In this document: positions 35,992-44,128 of the stretch, one piece after another
Layout of the letters: every line of letters starts with the position of its first letter
Position numbering within the stretch: position 1 is the first letter of the stretch
NCBI GenBank assembly: GCA_963707065.1
Contig: CAVPPJ010000021.1
Span: 215,154-279,153, forward strand
Origin: Palsa-506 sp963707065
Lineage (GTDB): Bacteria > Actinomycetota > Actinomycetes > Streptosporangiales > Streptosporangiaceae
Direction of reading: 5' to 3'
DNA: 64,000 bases
The notes under the pieces: generated by a model
What the model saw: the letters and a program-made list of their open reading frames with translations, nothing else
The model's database searches: none
Told to the model about the DNA's origin: nothing
Program-made: the position numbers and the translations under genes

Positions 35992-36122
35992 CTATGCCGA
36001 TACCAGTAACGGTCAGATGACAAAGAACGCCCAGGTCATCACGCCAGTCAGAGCCGGGCAACACAGACCCTCGGCATAGTCGCGGGGTCGGCATAGGTCG
36101 ATCTATGCGGATGTCCGCATAG
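35992..36122. repeat. Cluster of five 9-bp recombinase-type sites
   Basis: CTATGCCGA at 35992; its exact inverse TCGGCATAG at 36071 and 36088; CTATGCGGA at 36103; and its inverse TCCGCATAG at 36114. The last two form an 8-9 bp palindrome with a short centre. The cluster sits just upstream of the tyrosine recombinase relic and ends exactly where istB sequence begins. It probably holds the binding sites or end of the element the recombinase once moved. Confidence 0.6.
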
Positions 36123-36389
36123 ACCGACGAAATAGGGTTCGCCCCACTCGACGACACCGGCGCCCAGCTACTGTTCCGGCTCGTATCAGCGGCCTACGAA
36201 CGACGCTCGCTCGGCGTCGGAAGCCACTGGCCGTTCGAGTCCTGGGGCCGGTTCCTGTCCGAGCACACCACCGCCGTCAGCCTCCTGGACCGGATGCTCC
36301 ATCACGCGAACGTCGTGGTCACAGCCGGCGATTCGCACCGCATGCGCCAGGCCCGAGCACGAGGAGGAACCACCCTGAAAGATAAATGA
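36123..36389 (+). pseudogene. IstB-like ATPase C-terminal fragment (IS21 family)
   Basis: An 88-codon frame lacking a start. It reads DEIGFAPLDDTGAQLLFRLV, SAAYERRSL and HWPFESWGRFL, then VSLLDRMLHHANVVVTAGDS and a basic end. This is the Walker B and downstream half of the IS21 transposition helper ATPase. Walker A and the N-terminal half are missing; the border coincides with the last 9-bp site of the cluster. The stop TGA (36387-36389) is followed by an IS21-like end sequence. Confidence 0.8.
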
Positions 36390-36473
36390 TCAACCCGAGG
36401 GGTGGGGACTTTTAACTGGCCACCACCGGGGACCGCAACTTGGCCGTTGACACGCCTGATCTGGTGTTCTGGC

Positions 36474-36527
36474 TGGTGGCAGGTGTTGGGTTCGAACCAA
36501 CGTAGGCTTAGCCGACGATTTTACAGT
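36474..36527 (-). other. 3' half of a tRNA-Tyr-like gene (possible attachment site)
   Basis: On the minus strand the sequence from the anticodon loop onward reads as tRNA-Tyr. It contains CTGTAAA with anticodon GTA, a type II variable arm with a GGC/GCC stem, a T arm GTTGG-TTCGAAC-CCAAC, an acceptor strand ACCTGCC, discriminator A and encoded CCA. The 5' half does not fold as a tRNA, although a six-base acceptor match (GCAGGT) occurs near 36565. Elements that integrate at tRNA 3' ends leave exactly such half copies. A functional tRNA is unlikely. Confidence 0.5.
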
Positions 36528-36828
36528 GAGTCGGCGGTGTTCGCCGTGCATGGTCTCTAACCTGCGGTTTGGCTGCTCTAGCGCCTGGGCGTGCAGTAGC
36601 TGTTTTCGCCGTGGTTGCGAAGCGCCTCTCATCCATGACCCCGGTAGGCTGCGTTTTACGGCAGCAAGAGGGAGCGGCCATGACCGCAGACATCCTGCCC
36701 GGCCAGCCCGCGAGCACTGTGGCCCCGGCCGAGCGAGAAGCGGGCTGGACGCTGTGGGCCCGGTTCGCCATCCGGCCGCAGGCGAGGTGCAGTTACACAG
36801 GAGGGTTTCCGCTTCCACGGGATCCCGC

Positions 36829-36893
36829 TGTTCGCAGGTGTCGATTGTCTATGGTGTCAGGCGGCGCATAGGGGACGGAACCTCCAGCTGCGC
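36829..36893 (+). repeat. Direct repeat copy 1 flanking the TetR/ABC cassette
   Basis: The core TCGATTGTCTATGG at 36841 is followed by about 40 bp that matches 39395-39446 with few changes, including CGAACCTCC-like and CTGCGC blocks. Both copies have the same orientation. Confidence 0.55.
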
Positions 36894-36937
36894 CCTCCTC
36901 TTCTTGCTTGCTGTCCGGCAGCTGCAAGCGAATCCTC

Positions 36938-36972
36938 TTGATCGTGCTGTACGTCTGTTCAATAATATAAAC
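36938..36972 (+). promoter_or_regulatory. Putative promoter giving a leaderless TetR mRNA
   Basis: A TTGATC box at 36938 and an AT-rich AATAATATAA at 36961 have near-17-bp spacing, which would put the transcript start at or within a base or two of the ATG. No ribosome-binding sequence precedes that ATG. Leaderless mRNAs are common in actinobacteria. Confidence 0.4.
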
Positions 36973-37632
36973 ATGAGTTCAGATCCTGCGGACCTGACGG
37001 CGGTAGCGGCGATCCGGATCGCGGCGATGGAGCTGTTCGCCGAGCGGGGGTACGCCGGGGTGACCGTTCGCCAGATCGCTACGGCGGCCGGGGTCTCGCC
37101 CGCGCTGGTGATCCACCACTACGGCTCGAAGGAGCGGCTCCGGGCAGTGCTCGAAGAGCGGGTGGCCGCTTTTCTGGAGTCGATGCTGGCGGACCTGGCC
37201 AGAGTGTCTGAGGAGGGCGGCAGCGCTACCCTCGCCGGGCTGTTTGCCGACCGGCTGGAGCGCGAGCCGGCCATGGCGGGCTACGTCCGGCGGCTCCTTT
37301 GTGAAGGCGGACCGGCCGGGGTGGCCTTGTTTGAGCGGCTCTACCAGGCGACGCGGGCTGGCATGCAGGCCCTGGAGGAGGCCGGGGTCGTCCGGCCCTC
37401 CCAAGATGAGGCGGTCCGTGATGCCTTTCTGCTGAGCAACGACCTCGCTCTGTTGCTGCTTCGCCCGCATATCTCGCAGGTCGTCGGGATCGACCCCCTG
37501 GCCCGCGGCGGGCTGGTGCGCTGGTCGGCCGAGGTACTCGACGTCTACACGGGCGGCGTCTTCGTGACCGCCTCTGCGGGCGGGGCCGAGGATCTGGCCG
37601 TGCGGGGAGACCAAGGGGGCGCGAAAGCATGA
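36973..37632 (+). CDS. TetR-family transcriptional regulator
   Basis: A 219-residue repressor-type protein. Residues 10-57 hold the HTH: AIRIAAMELFAERGYAGVTV and QIATAAGVSPALVIHHYGSKE. The C-terminal ligand domain is helical, with GYVRRLLCEGG and FLLSNDLALLLLRPH near the family's typical helices. The stop overlaps the ABC ATPase start as ATGA, so the regulator is made with the exporter it probably controls, in response to a ligand of the pump. I chose the ATG at 36973; it has an AT-rich promoter immediately upstream and no Shine-Dalgarno. Confidence 0.88.
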   Translation: MSSDPADLTAVAAIRIAAMELFAERGYAGVTVRQIATAAGVSPALVIHHYGSKERLRAVLEERVAAFLESMLADLARVSEEGGSATLAGLFADRLEREPAMAGYVRRLLCEGGPAGVALFERLYQATRAGMQALEEAGVVRPSQDEAVRDAFLLSNDLALLLLRPHISQVVGIDPLARGGLVRWSAEVLDVYTGGVFVTASAGGAEDLAVRGDQGGAKA

Positions 37633-38543
37633 CGGGCGTCATCGAGATGGTTGGGCTGACGAAGCACTATGGCAGCGTTGCCGCCGTTAGTGACCTGGAC
37701 CTGCGGGTTGAGCCGGGCCAGGTCTTCGGCTTCCTGGGGCCGAATGGGGCGGGCAAGTCGACGACCATCCGGATGCTGCTGGCCCTGCAGCGGCCGACCA
37801 AAGGCCGGGCCACCCTCCTCGGGCTCGATGCCGGGGCGGATAGCACCGAGATCCATCGCCGCACCGGCTACCTGCCCGGCGACCTCGAACTCTTCCCGCG
37901 GCTGACCGGCCGCCAGCACATCGCCTGGTTCGCTCGTGCCCGCGCTGCCGGCGACCACTCGCTGGCGGACCAGCTTGCCGATCGCTTCCAGGTCGTGGCC
38001 GACCGTCCGGTCCGCGAACTGTCGAAGGGCAACCGGCAGAAGATCGGCCTGGTCCTGGCCTTCATGCACCGGCCTGAGCTACTGGTTCTCGACGAGCCGA
38101 CCTCCGGGCTCGATCCGCTGATGCGGCACGAGTTCGAAGCCCTTCTCCGCGAGACAGCTGCGGAAGGGCGGACCGTCTTCCTCTCCTCCCACGAACTGGG
38201 CGAGGTCCAGCGCAGCGCCGACCGGATCGGCATCATCAAGGAAGGCAGGCTGGTGGCTGAGGACACCGTGGAGGGCTTGCGCCGAGCCGCACCGCAGAAG
38301 ATGGAAGTCCGCTTCCGCCGCCCGGTGGACCAGGCAGCACTGAGTGGGCTAAGCGGCGTCACCGTCACCGGCTCGGACGGCCCGCGGGTGACGCTCGACG
38401 TGACCGGCGAGATCGGGCCGCTCCTGAAAGTCATCGCCAGCCATGACCCAGTCGGCCTAACCTCCCGGCCAGCTGACCTTGACGAACTGTTCCTCGACTT
38501 CTACCGAGAATCGCCAGCCAGGGAGGCGCCGCATGCTGGCTGA
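37629..38543 (+). CDS. ABC transporter ATP-binding protein (drug-export type)
   Basis: A 304-residue ATPase of the DrrA/CcmA-like exporter group. Walker A is GPNGAGKST at 37-45; the signature LSKGNRQK is near 131 in place of LSGGQ; Walker B LLVLDEP is near 152 with the D-loop SGLDPL; the switch His is in SSHELGEV. A C-terminal 80-residue extension is typical of this group. It is coupled to the TetR gene and overlaps the permease start by 11 bp. Substrates are unknown, but antibiotic or lipid export is usual. Confidence 0.9.
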   Translation: MTGVIEMVGLTKHYGSVAAVSDLDLRVEPGQVFGFLGPNGAGKSTTIRMLLALQRPTKGRATLLGLDAGADSTEIHRRTGYLPGDLELFPRLTGRQHIAWFARARAAGDHSLADQLADRFQVVADRPVRELSKGNRQKIGLVLAFMHRPELLVLDEPTSGLDPLMRHEFEALLRETAAEGRTVFLSSHELGEVQRSADRIGIIKEGRLVAEDTVEGLRRAAPQKMEVRFRRPVDQAALSGLSGVTVTGSDGPRVTLDVTGEIGPLLKVIASHDPVGLTSRPADLDELFLDFYRESPAREAPHAG

Positions 38544-39315
38544 CATCACCCGGCTGGACCTGCGGCTGCGGCGGCGCAGCGCCATCGGCTACGCGGCCGG
38601 CCTGGCCCTCTACACCCTGATCGTGGTGGCCCTCTACCCCTCGTTCAAGAACTCGACCTCACTCGACAGCCTGAGCGGCTCAACAGCCGCCGCCTTGTTC
38701 GGCGTCACCGGGAAGCTCACCTCGTCCGGCGGCTGGCTCAACGGCAACATCTACGGCAACTTCTTCCCGCTGATCATGCTCCTGATGACCATCGGCTACG
38801 GGGCCGCCTGCCTGGCCGGACAGGACGAGGACGGCACGCTGGCACTCATGGCGACCCTGCCGGTCCGCCGGCGGGCCATCCTCTTCCAGAAGGTCATGGC
38901 GATGGCCCTGCAGGCCCTCTTCCTAGCCGCCACGGTGACCATATGCGTCGTTATTGGCCGGGGCTTCCAGCTGACTGTTAGCGCAGGCGACGCCGCTGCC
39001 ACCGCTGCCGCCCTCATGCTGATGGGGCTGGACTTCGGCCTGATCACCATGGCCCTCGGCGCGGCCACCGGCCGGCGGGGCACCGCTCTTGGCATCGCCT
39101 CCGGCCTGGCCGCGGCCTCCTATCTCCTCAGCTCCCTGGCCCCGGCGATCTCCGCCATCCGGCCGGGCCGCTATCTGTCGCTCTTCTACTGGTCAGTCGG
39201 CAATGATCAGATCAGCAGGGGAGTCAGCATCGGCGACTTCACGGTCTTGATCATCGTCGGCCTCTGCGCCCTCCTCGCCGCGGTCGCCGCCTTCCGCCAG
39301 GCTGACCTCAACTAA
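38533..39315 (+). CDS. ABC transporter permease
   Basis: A 260-residue integral membrane protein with about six helices. The first is IGYAAGLALYTLIVVALYP, preceded by a basic LRLRRRS segment. There is a large loop near residues 40-70, then helices at ALFLAATVTICVVIG, ALMLMGLDFGLITMALG and FTVLIIVGLCALLAAVAAF. This is the ABC-2 type half paired with the ATPase. The ATG at 38533 has GGGAGG upstream and lies inside the ATPase gene. The frame is open further upstream, but without coding character. Confidence 0.88.
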   Translation: MLADITRLDLRLRRRSAIGYAAGLALYTLIVVALYPSFKNSTSLDSLSGSTAAALFGVTGKLTSSGGWLNGNIYGNFFPLIMLLMTIGYGAACLAGQDEDGTLALMATLPVRRRAILFQKVMAMALQALFLAATVTICVVIGRGFQLTVSAGDAAATAAALMLMGLDFGLITMALGAATGRRGTALGIASGLAAASYLLSSLAPAISAIRPGRYLSLFYWSVGNDQISRGVSIGDFTVLIIVGLCALLAAVAAFRQADLN

Positions 39316-39623
39316 TGAATGATGGCGTGCTCCACCAGTGACGGTAGGCGCTCGTGCGCGGGCGTCCATCGGCGGACAGTGGTGAGCGCAAGTATCGATT
39401 GTCTATGGCGTCAGATGGCGCCCAGGGTACGAACCTCCAACTGCGCGCAACTCCCGGCACGGGCGCCAAGGCCAGCCTGCACGTAGACGGAAACTGCCAC
39501 AGCGGGTGATGGATTGCGGTGGACCCCCCTGGGCGAAATCACACCTAACGCCGACTATTTCTGGCTGCCAAGATGAGCTCCGCAGCTCGGCAACTGTGCG
39601 CAGACGCTCCAGTTCGGGCGTCC
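39316..39623. other. Gap with direct repeat copy 2
   Basis: Apart from the repeat at 39383-39446 no gene or structure stands out. It lies between the exporter operon and the convergent methyltransferase gene. Confidence 0.4.
39383..39446 (+). repeat. Direct repeat copy 2 flanking the TetR/ABC cassette
   Basis: TCGATTGTCTATGG at 39395 is identical to that at 36841, and the next 40 bp match with about 85 percent identity and one gap by eye. It lies 80 bp after the permease stop. Confidence 0.55.
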
Positions 39624-40466
39624 CTACTTCGTGCCGACGATGCAGCGGGCCACGCCCGGAATCCTTACCTTGCCGTCTTCCTCGTACGTGCTGACCCTGG
39701 CGATAACGGCTTTCGCGATCCGCCCCCGCGCCGGTTCGTCGACCTGCTGAAGCGCCGCAACTGCGAGCGAGACGTGCTCGCTGATCATCTCCCAATACTG
39801 CGCGGGCGATCGCGTCACGAGTTCGACGTCGACGTCCCACTCGGCAACGTCGCGCAGACCCGCGGCTTCGTACAGGGCACTGACATATCCCGGGGCAGCG
39901 CACCGGAACATATTCGGCCCGCCCGGGTCGGGTGGCGCCAGCACCGCCTCCGCCGCGATTGCCTGCATAGCGATCGCCGTCCACGGGTTTTCCCCGGGCT
40001 TGACCCATACCGACGAGCAGAGACGTCCGCCTGGCTTGAGCACGCGCACGAACTCGGCGGTCGATTTGGCGACGTCGGGAAAGAACATGTATCCGAACCG
40101 TACCGAGATACTGTCGAATGTCGCGTCACCGAATGGCAGGTCGTCGGCGCTGCACACCTTGGTCTCAAAATTGACGATCCCTTGCGCGTTCGCTCGCCGC
40201 GCCGCGATGTCGAGCATCTCAGCCGCAAGGTCGGTCAGAACGACGTGTCCCCTCGGCGCGAGCCTGGCGACGGTCAGCCCCGGCTCACCAGTGCCCGCGG
40301 CAATGTCGAGATGCTGCTGATCATCGGCGATGTCGAGACCCTCGATAATCGCTGTGCCGACTGGGCCCAGCTGATCCATGATGACCGGGTCCCACTTCTC
40401 CCAGCCCGCGGAAAGCCCGGCCCACGTCACTCGCTGAACGTCTCGGATCTCATCGCCGCTCGGCAT
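39624..40466 (-). CDS. SAM-dependent class I methyltransferase (UbiE-like)
   Basis: A 280-residue methylase. Motif I LDIAAGTGEPG is at 53-63; the acidic end of strand 2 is VVLTDLAAEML; motif II-like is CSADDLPFGDATFDSI; and post-II is RVLKPGGRLCSSVW. The remaining 110 residues form a cap typical of small-molecule or quinone/polyketide methylases. The substrate is unknown. It is monocistronic, with an ATG start, and is convergent with the ABC operon. No close partner gene is present. Confidence 0.88.
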   Translation of the reverse strand: MPSGDEIRDVQRVTWAGLSAGWEKWDPVIMDQLGPVGTAIIEGLDIADDQQHLDIAAGTGEPGLTVARLAPRGHVVLTDLAAEMLDIAARRANAQGIVNFETKVCSADDLPFGDATFDSISVRFGYMFFPDVAKSTAEFVRVLKPGGRLCSSVWVKPGENPWTAIAMQAIAAEAVLAPPDPGGPNMFRCAAPGYVSALYEAAGLRDVAEWDVDVELVTRSPAQYWEMISEHVSLAVAALQQVDEPARGRIAKAVIARVSTYEEDGKVRIPGVARCIVGTK

Positions 40467-40736
40467 CGGCCAGCCCTCCCGCTATCAGATGCATCCACCG
40501 AACACGAAGGCACCCCTTGGCGGGATCACATAATGCCCGGTAGGCGCCCCCGCAGCAAGTCAGCCCGAGAAGTCGCCAGCCGCTCCGAACGGGGTCGGCG
40601 TGCGGTTATCAACCCGGGCTTCGCGTAGCTGGCCGCCTGACCGCCGCGGTTATGTCCAACGCACGAGCGAGCGACCGACCGACCGTATATTTATGCATCG
40701 GCGCCCTCAGGGTGAACTTGCGCTCATGCCGCTGAG

Positions 40737-41399
40737 TTAGCGTGTGCACTCTTGCAAGAGGCTGTTGACCCAGGCTCTTGGCGGTATGTCTTCAAGGCTG
40801 AGTAGGTCAGCCTTGCCTGAGATCTGCCGGTGCAACACATCATCGGCCTGGAGCCTGAAGTCGAGCAGCCTTCGCATGTAAACCCGGTCGGTCCGGCTCC
40901 ACCGGTAGTTGTTCACGGCGGCCGCGATATCGGCAGAACCCAGTAGCGGCGGGATGTGATCGAGGATGGCCCGCAGCAGGGCGTGCACGGCATAGCCGTT
41001 AGCCCTGCCGTGGTTGTCGTTCAGTTCGTCGATCAGCCGCAGGAGCTTGGACCGGTCAAACCGGTCCGTGCCTTCCTGCGCCTTGATGGCCGCGATCACC
41101 TGAGCGTCGATGTATGAACCCTTCATGGGCTGCACGCGCTGGCCTGCACTGGAAGATCCGCCCTTGATGCCGCGGGCGAACACGACGTGACCGGAGGACT
41201 GGTTAACTGACGCGACGTGCCAGCCTGCGGCCCGCCAGGCGAGTGCCTGGGACTTGTTGTCGTTAGCCCACCACGCCCGGTGCTCGTGTGCTGAGTACGG
41301 GAGAGGACCGACGAGCCGTTCGACCTGGCTGAACGTCATCGGCTGTTCGTCGCCGGAGCGACCAGCGAGATAATCACGCAGCGGCTCGTATTTTCCCAT
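40737..41399 (-). CDS. DUF7662-like protein with helical C-terminus
   Basis: A 220-residue protein. The N-terminal 75 residues (KYEPLRDYLAGRSGD, then AHEHRAWWANDNKSQALAW and GWHVASVNQSSGHVVF) match the DUF7662 pattern, a small domain seen in defence-associated and regulatory proteins. After a Gly/Ser linker the C-terminal 120 residues are helical, with DRSKLLRLIDELNDNHGRANGYAVHALLRAILDH in two stretches. No catalytic motif is seen. GC content is slightly lower than neighbouring genes, which hints at transfer. The next genuine gene on the same strand is far away. Confidence 0.7.
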   Translation of the reverse strand: MGKYEPLRDYLAGRSGDEQPMTFSQVERLVGPLPYSAHEHRAWWANDNKSQALAWRAAGWHVASVNQSSGHVVFARGIKGGSSSAGQRVQPMKGSYIDAQVIAAIKAQEGTDRFDRSKLLRLIDELNDNHGRANGYAVHALLRAILDHIPPLLGSADIAAAVNNYRWSRTDRVYMRRLLDFRLQADDVLHRQISGKADLLSLEDIPPRAWVNSLLQECTR

Positions 41400-41755
41400 T
41401 GCACCTCCGCGATTGCCTCAGTCGATCGGCCTGATTGAACCGTACTTGCCCGGGGTTAAGACACCGTTCGCCGATCGGCAACTGAAGCGGCGTCCCACCC
41501 GCTCATCGGCAAGACCCGTCAAGGCTGCCGCAAACGCAGACTCTTGCCCAAAGTCAATGCTCGCTTCTGCCTCCGACTGAACCGCGCCGGTGTTTCCGGA
41601 GGCCGCTGCGGCCCGGTGGGTGGCCATGTCGCGGGCCATGAGGGCCGCGGCGGTCGCGCAAGACGATGGATCTGGCCTGGCGGTGTTGCTGTTACAGCGG
41701 CATGGCGGCTGATCTTGTACGGTGCAGATAGCCGATCGCAGGCAGGGAGGCCGGG
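41400..41755. other. Gap upstream of lsr2
   Basis: A minus-strand frame of 114 codons (41418-41762) has an odd Cys/Pro-rich start and reads plausibly only in its second half (SEAEASIDFGQESAFAAALTG). I do not accept it as a gene. The stretch also holds the 5' region of lsr2, with AGGGAGG before its ATG. Confidence 0.35.
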
Positions 41756-42088
41756 ATGGCACAGAAGATAACCGTCGCGCTAGAAGACGATCTTGATGGG
41801 GGCCCGGCGGATGAGACGGTGCGGTTCGGGCTGAGCGGCGCCGAGTACGAGATCGATCTGAGCAAGAAGAACGCCAGGGCGTTCCGTAAGCGGCTCGCGC
41901 CTTTCATCGAGCACGCCCGCAAGGCTGACCGGGGACAGCGACGCCGGCCTGGGCGTGCCGCAGCAGGCCGGGAGCGCAGCGGCGGTATCCGGGCGTGGGC
42001 GAAAGGCCAGGGCATCGCGGTCAGTGACCGCGGACGCATTCCCGCCAGCGTCGTGGAGCAGTACGAAAGCACCGCCAAAGGCTCCTGA
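41756..42088 (+). CDS. lsr2: Lsr2-family nucleoid-associated protein
   Basis: A 110-residue xenogeneic silencer. The N-terminal dimerisation region begins MAQKITVALEDDLDG and contains TVRFGLSGAEYEIDLSKKNA. A basic Arg-rich linker at 55-75 leads to the C-terminal DNA-binding domain IRAWAKGQGIAVSDRGRIP, with the AT-hook-like RGR at 92-94. The length is normal. Lsr2 binds AT-rich, transferred DNA and silences it; the AT-rich islands in this window would be targets. AGGGAGG lies before the ATG. Actinomycetes often carry two copies, so this may be the second one. Confidence 0.92.
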   Translation: MAQKITVALEDDLDGGPADETVRFGLSGAEYEIDLSKKNARAFRKRLAPFIEHARKADRGQRRRPGRAAAGRERSGGIRAWAKGQGIAVSDRGRIPASVVEQYESTAKGS

Positions 42089-42581
42089 CTCACACTGGTA
42101 CGGTGCTGGCCTAAACGATTCCTCCAGATGGTCCTGCCCCCGCACCCCTGACCGCCAGCAGCGGCATGCAGCAGGTCTCGCTGCTGCCGCCGTAGACCAG
42201 AAGCTGCACGCGGATCTGCCGCCGACCGGGCGATCACCAGAGCCCTCGGCTGCCAAGGAGCCCCGGCCGGGATGACTATTTCGGCAGCCCTCGGGATCTG
42301 CCCGCCTCAGCCGCCCAGTGAGGTCAGAATGTCACGGATCGTGACCGCAAGCCCGGGTGCGGGCGCGCCGGATCCGCCGTTCGGCGCGACCAGCGGACCG
42401 AGGGCACTCAGCAACTGAGGCGCTCAGGTGAATATGGCACGGTCACGATCTCGTAGGGTCCTCGCAGACGACCGGTCGTGCCGCGATCGGGTCTTCACCG
42501 GGACGTCGGGCACCTGGTCCGCGGTCGCCAGGGATAGCCTTCACGCTCAGTTGCGGCGCGCAGCTCGGCGCATAATGCTGG
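42089..42581. other. No recognisable gene
   Basis: About 490 bp between lsr2 and the convergent YciI gene. Frames are short and lack family features. No repeat or hairpin stands out. Confidence 0.4.
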
Positions 42582-42890
42582 TCAGTGAGCCGGATTCCAC
42601 GGGCGGCTGTCGAGCCAGCGAGCCCAGGGCTCTATCACGGCGATCCGGAGCATTCCGGCCTGAGCCCAGGGATCCTCAGCAAGGCGAGCCTTAATCTCCT
42701 TCTCATCAGCGGCCTCGACGACATGCAAGGTCTCCTCGCCGCCGCCGACCGGGCCGCCGAGGATGACAAAGCCATCACCGACGAGCCCATCCATGAAAGC
42801 AGCGTGCTCATCCCAGGCGTCTTGATCCCGGATCTCACGCGAGGAGTCCCAGCCCGGGCCGTGGGCCAGCCGCACCGCGAAATTGGCCAT
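42582..42890 (-). CDS. YciI-like family protein
   Basis: A 102-residue ferredoxin-like fold protein of the YciI/DGPF type. FAVRLAHGPGWDSSREIRDQ and DEHAAFMDGLVGDGFVILGGPV have the expected His-Asp arrangement (H near 29 with the D at 34), and LHVVEAADEKEIKARLAEDPWA is the usual helix and PW turn. The ending EPWARWLDSRPW is also typical. Biochemical function is mostly unknown. It is monocistronic. Confidence 0.82.
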   Translation of the reverse strand: MANFAVRLAHGPGWDSSREIRDQDAWDEHAAFMDGLVGDGFVILGGPVGGGEETLHVVEAADEKEIKARLAEDPWAQAGMLRIAVIEPWARWLDSRPWNPAH

Positions 42891-43503
42891 GGCCGCACAG
42901 TACTGACCGCTACCGACACTCCAAGCACTGCTGCCTGGCTCTAAGCCAGCAAACTGACCGCTCGCTCGCTATGCCGCGAGACGGGTGCGCGCTGCGGGCG
43001 CGGGGACCGTCGGGAGCCCGGCCCGCCGCCCTCGCCGTGCCGGGCAAGGAGATCGGCGGCCTCGGGGCCACTGGCGGTGACGGCACTGATCGTGTCACCG
43101 CCGCCGCGGCCGCCAGACCAGGGATCTGGCCCGGCGGCTCGCATGGGGACTGGCAGGCTCAGCCGGATGCGCGGCATTCCGGGAGACATGAGCGCGGCCT
43201 TGATGATGACCGGGCCGGGGGCATGCGCTGCTCCGTTAGCCTCCGGTAGCTGCTCGCCTTTGGGCGGCTGAGGTATCCACCGGGTGCCGGTCACCAGATC
43301 CGCTGACGTGCCTTTTGCGTTTCTTGCTGGCAAATACAGGGATCACAGCCGCAGGAAGCGTCACGGCTGACCGCTACCAGCCAGCTGCGCCAGGGTGGAT
43401 GCTTGGGTTGCCAGTCTGGGTACACCGTGAGCGTGTCTTGCGGCGCGCGGGCTGTGCCGAACGCGGACATGCCGTGAGCGAAAGCGGACGAGGAGGTGGG
43501 CGC
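42891..43503. other. Long gap with one doubtful minus-strand frame
   Basis: A 130-codon minus-strand frame at 42941-43333 has good third-position GC and natural segments (GTRWIPQPPKGEQLPEANG, GMPRIRLSLPVPM), but no start signal and no family match. It could be a small gene. The right end holds the DUF1918 promoter region. Confidence 0.3.
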
Positions 43504-43719
43504 ATGAAGGCAGCCGTCGGGGACCGGCTCCACGTGCACGCCAGCGTCGTGGGCCATTCAGAGCGGACAGGCGAGATCGTCGAGGTCCGCGGAGCGGGTG
43601 GGCAGCCGCCCTACCTGGTGCGATTCGACGACGGTCACACCGTCCTGGTGTTCCCCGGCCCGGACGCGATCATCGAGCATCCGCGCAGGAAGGCCAGGAA
43701 GGGGCCGGCGAAAGGCTAG
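43504..43719 (+). CDS. DUF1918 domain protein, copy 1
   Basis: A 71-residue single-domain protein with a small SH3-like barrel. It starts MKAAVGDRLHVHASVVGH and contains GEIVEVRGAGGQPPYLVRF and DDGHTVLVFPGPDAIIEH, ending with the basic RRKARKGPAKG. The function of the domain is unknown. GAGGAGG lies eight bases upstream of the ATG. It is about 86 percent identical by eye to the copy at 48.2 kb on the other strand, including the basic tail. Confidence 0.85.
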   Translation: MKAAVGDRLHVHASVVGHSERTGEIVEVRGAGGQPPYLVRFDDGHTVLVFPGPDAIIEHPRRKARKGPAKG

Positions 43720-44128
43720 CCCGAAGCGCGGATGCAGACCGCAAGGTCACATTTGCTCCATGCATGCTTTCAGAAAGAGCGGCCGGGCCGGACCTGCAAA
43801 CATCCGCTTCCGGTAGCCTGCCCCGGCATCAGCCTCCCCCTGGACGGACGATCAACAACGTCGCGGGTGATGTGGTGCGCGGCTGAGTTTGGGCAGGCAG
43901 CGAGGTTTCGCCATCGATGACCACACAGCGCCGGGCAATACGAGCTGCGGACCTGAGGTCATGGCCGCGCTAGAAGGCCGCCCGCCGGTGGTCTCGTTCC
44001 GTATTCCTCTGGGCTTGAGACATTCCTCTGGGCCTGAGACGCCCGTCCAGTTCCTTGAGGCTCCGCATCCGAGCGAGGAAGGTAGCCGGATCGCGGTTTC
44101 ATCTCCTCCGCTGTCCGGGTACGCCGGA
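43720..44128. other. No recognisable gene
   Basis: About 400 bp between DUF1918 copy 1 and the PsiE-like gene. A short tandem duplication reads CATTCCTCTGGGC near 44020-44035. Nothing else stands out. Confidence 0.4.

Larger units (their letters stand above)
36528..36972. other. Mostly non-coding stretch before the TetR gene
   Basis: An ATG at 36680 opens a 64-codon plus-strand frame (MTADILPGQPAS, GWTLWARFAIRPQ) that looks like the N-terminus of a lost gene. It runs into the direct-repeat copy at 36829-36893 and ends. An AT-rich promoter lies at the right edge. Confidence 0.3.

Noticed and set aside
41418..41762. A 114-codon minus-strand frame upstream of lsr2
   Set aside because: The start is Cys/Pro-rich and the end unnatural; no ribosome site or family match.
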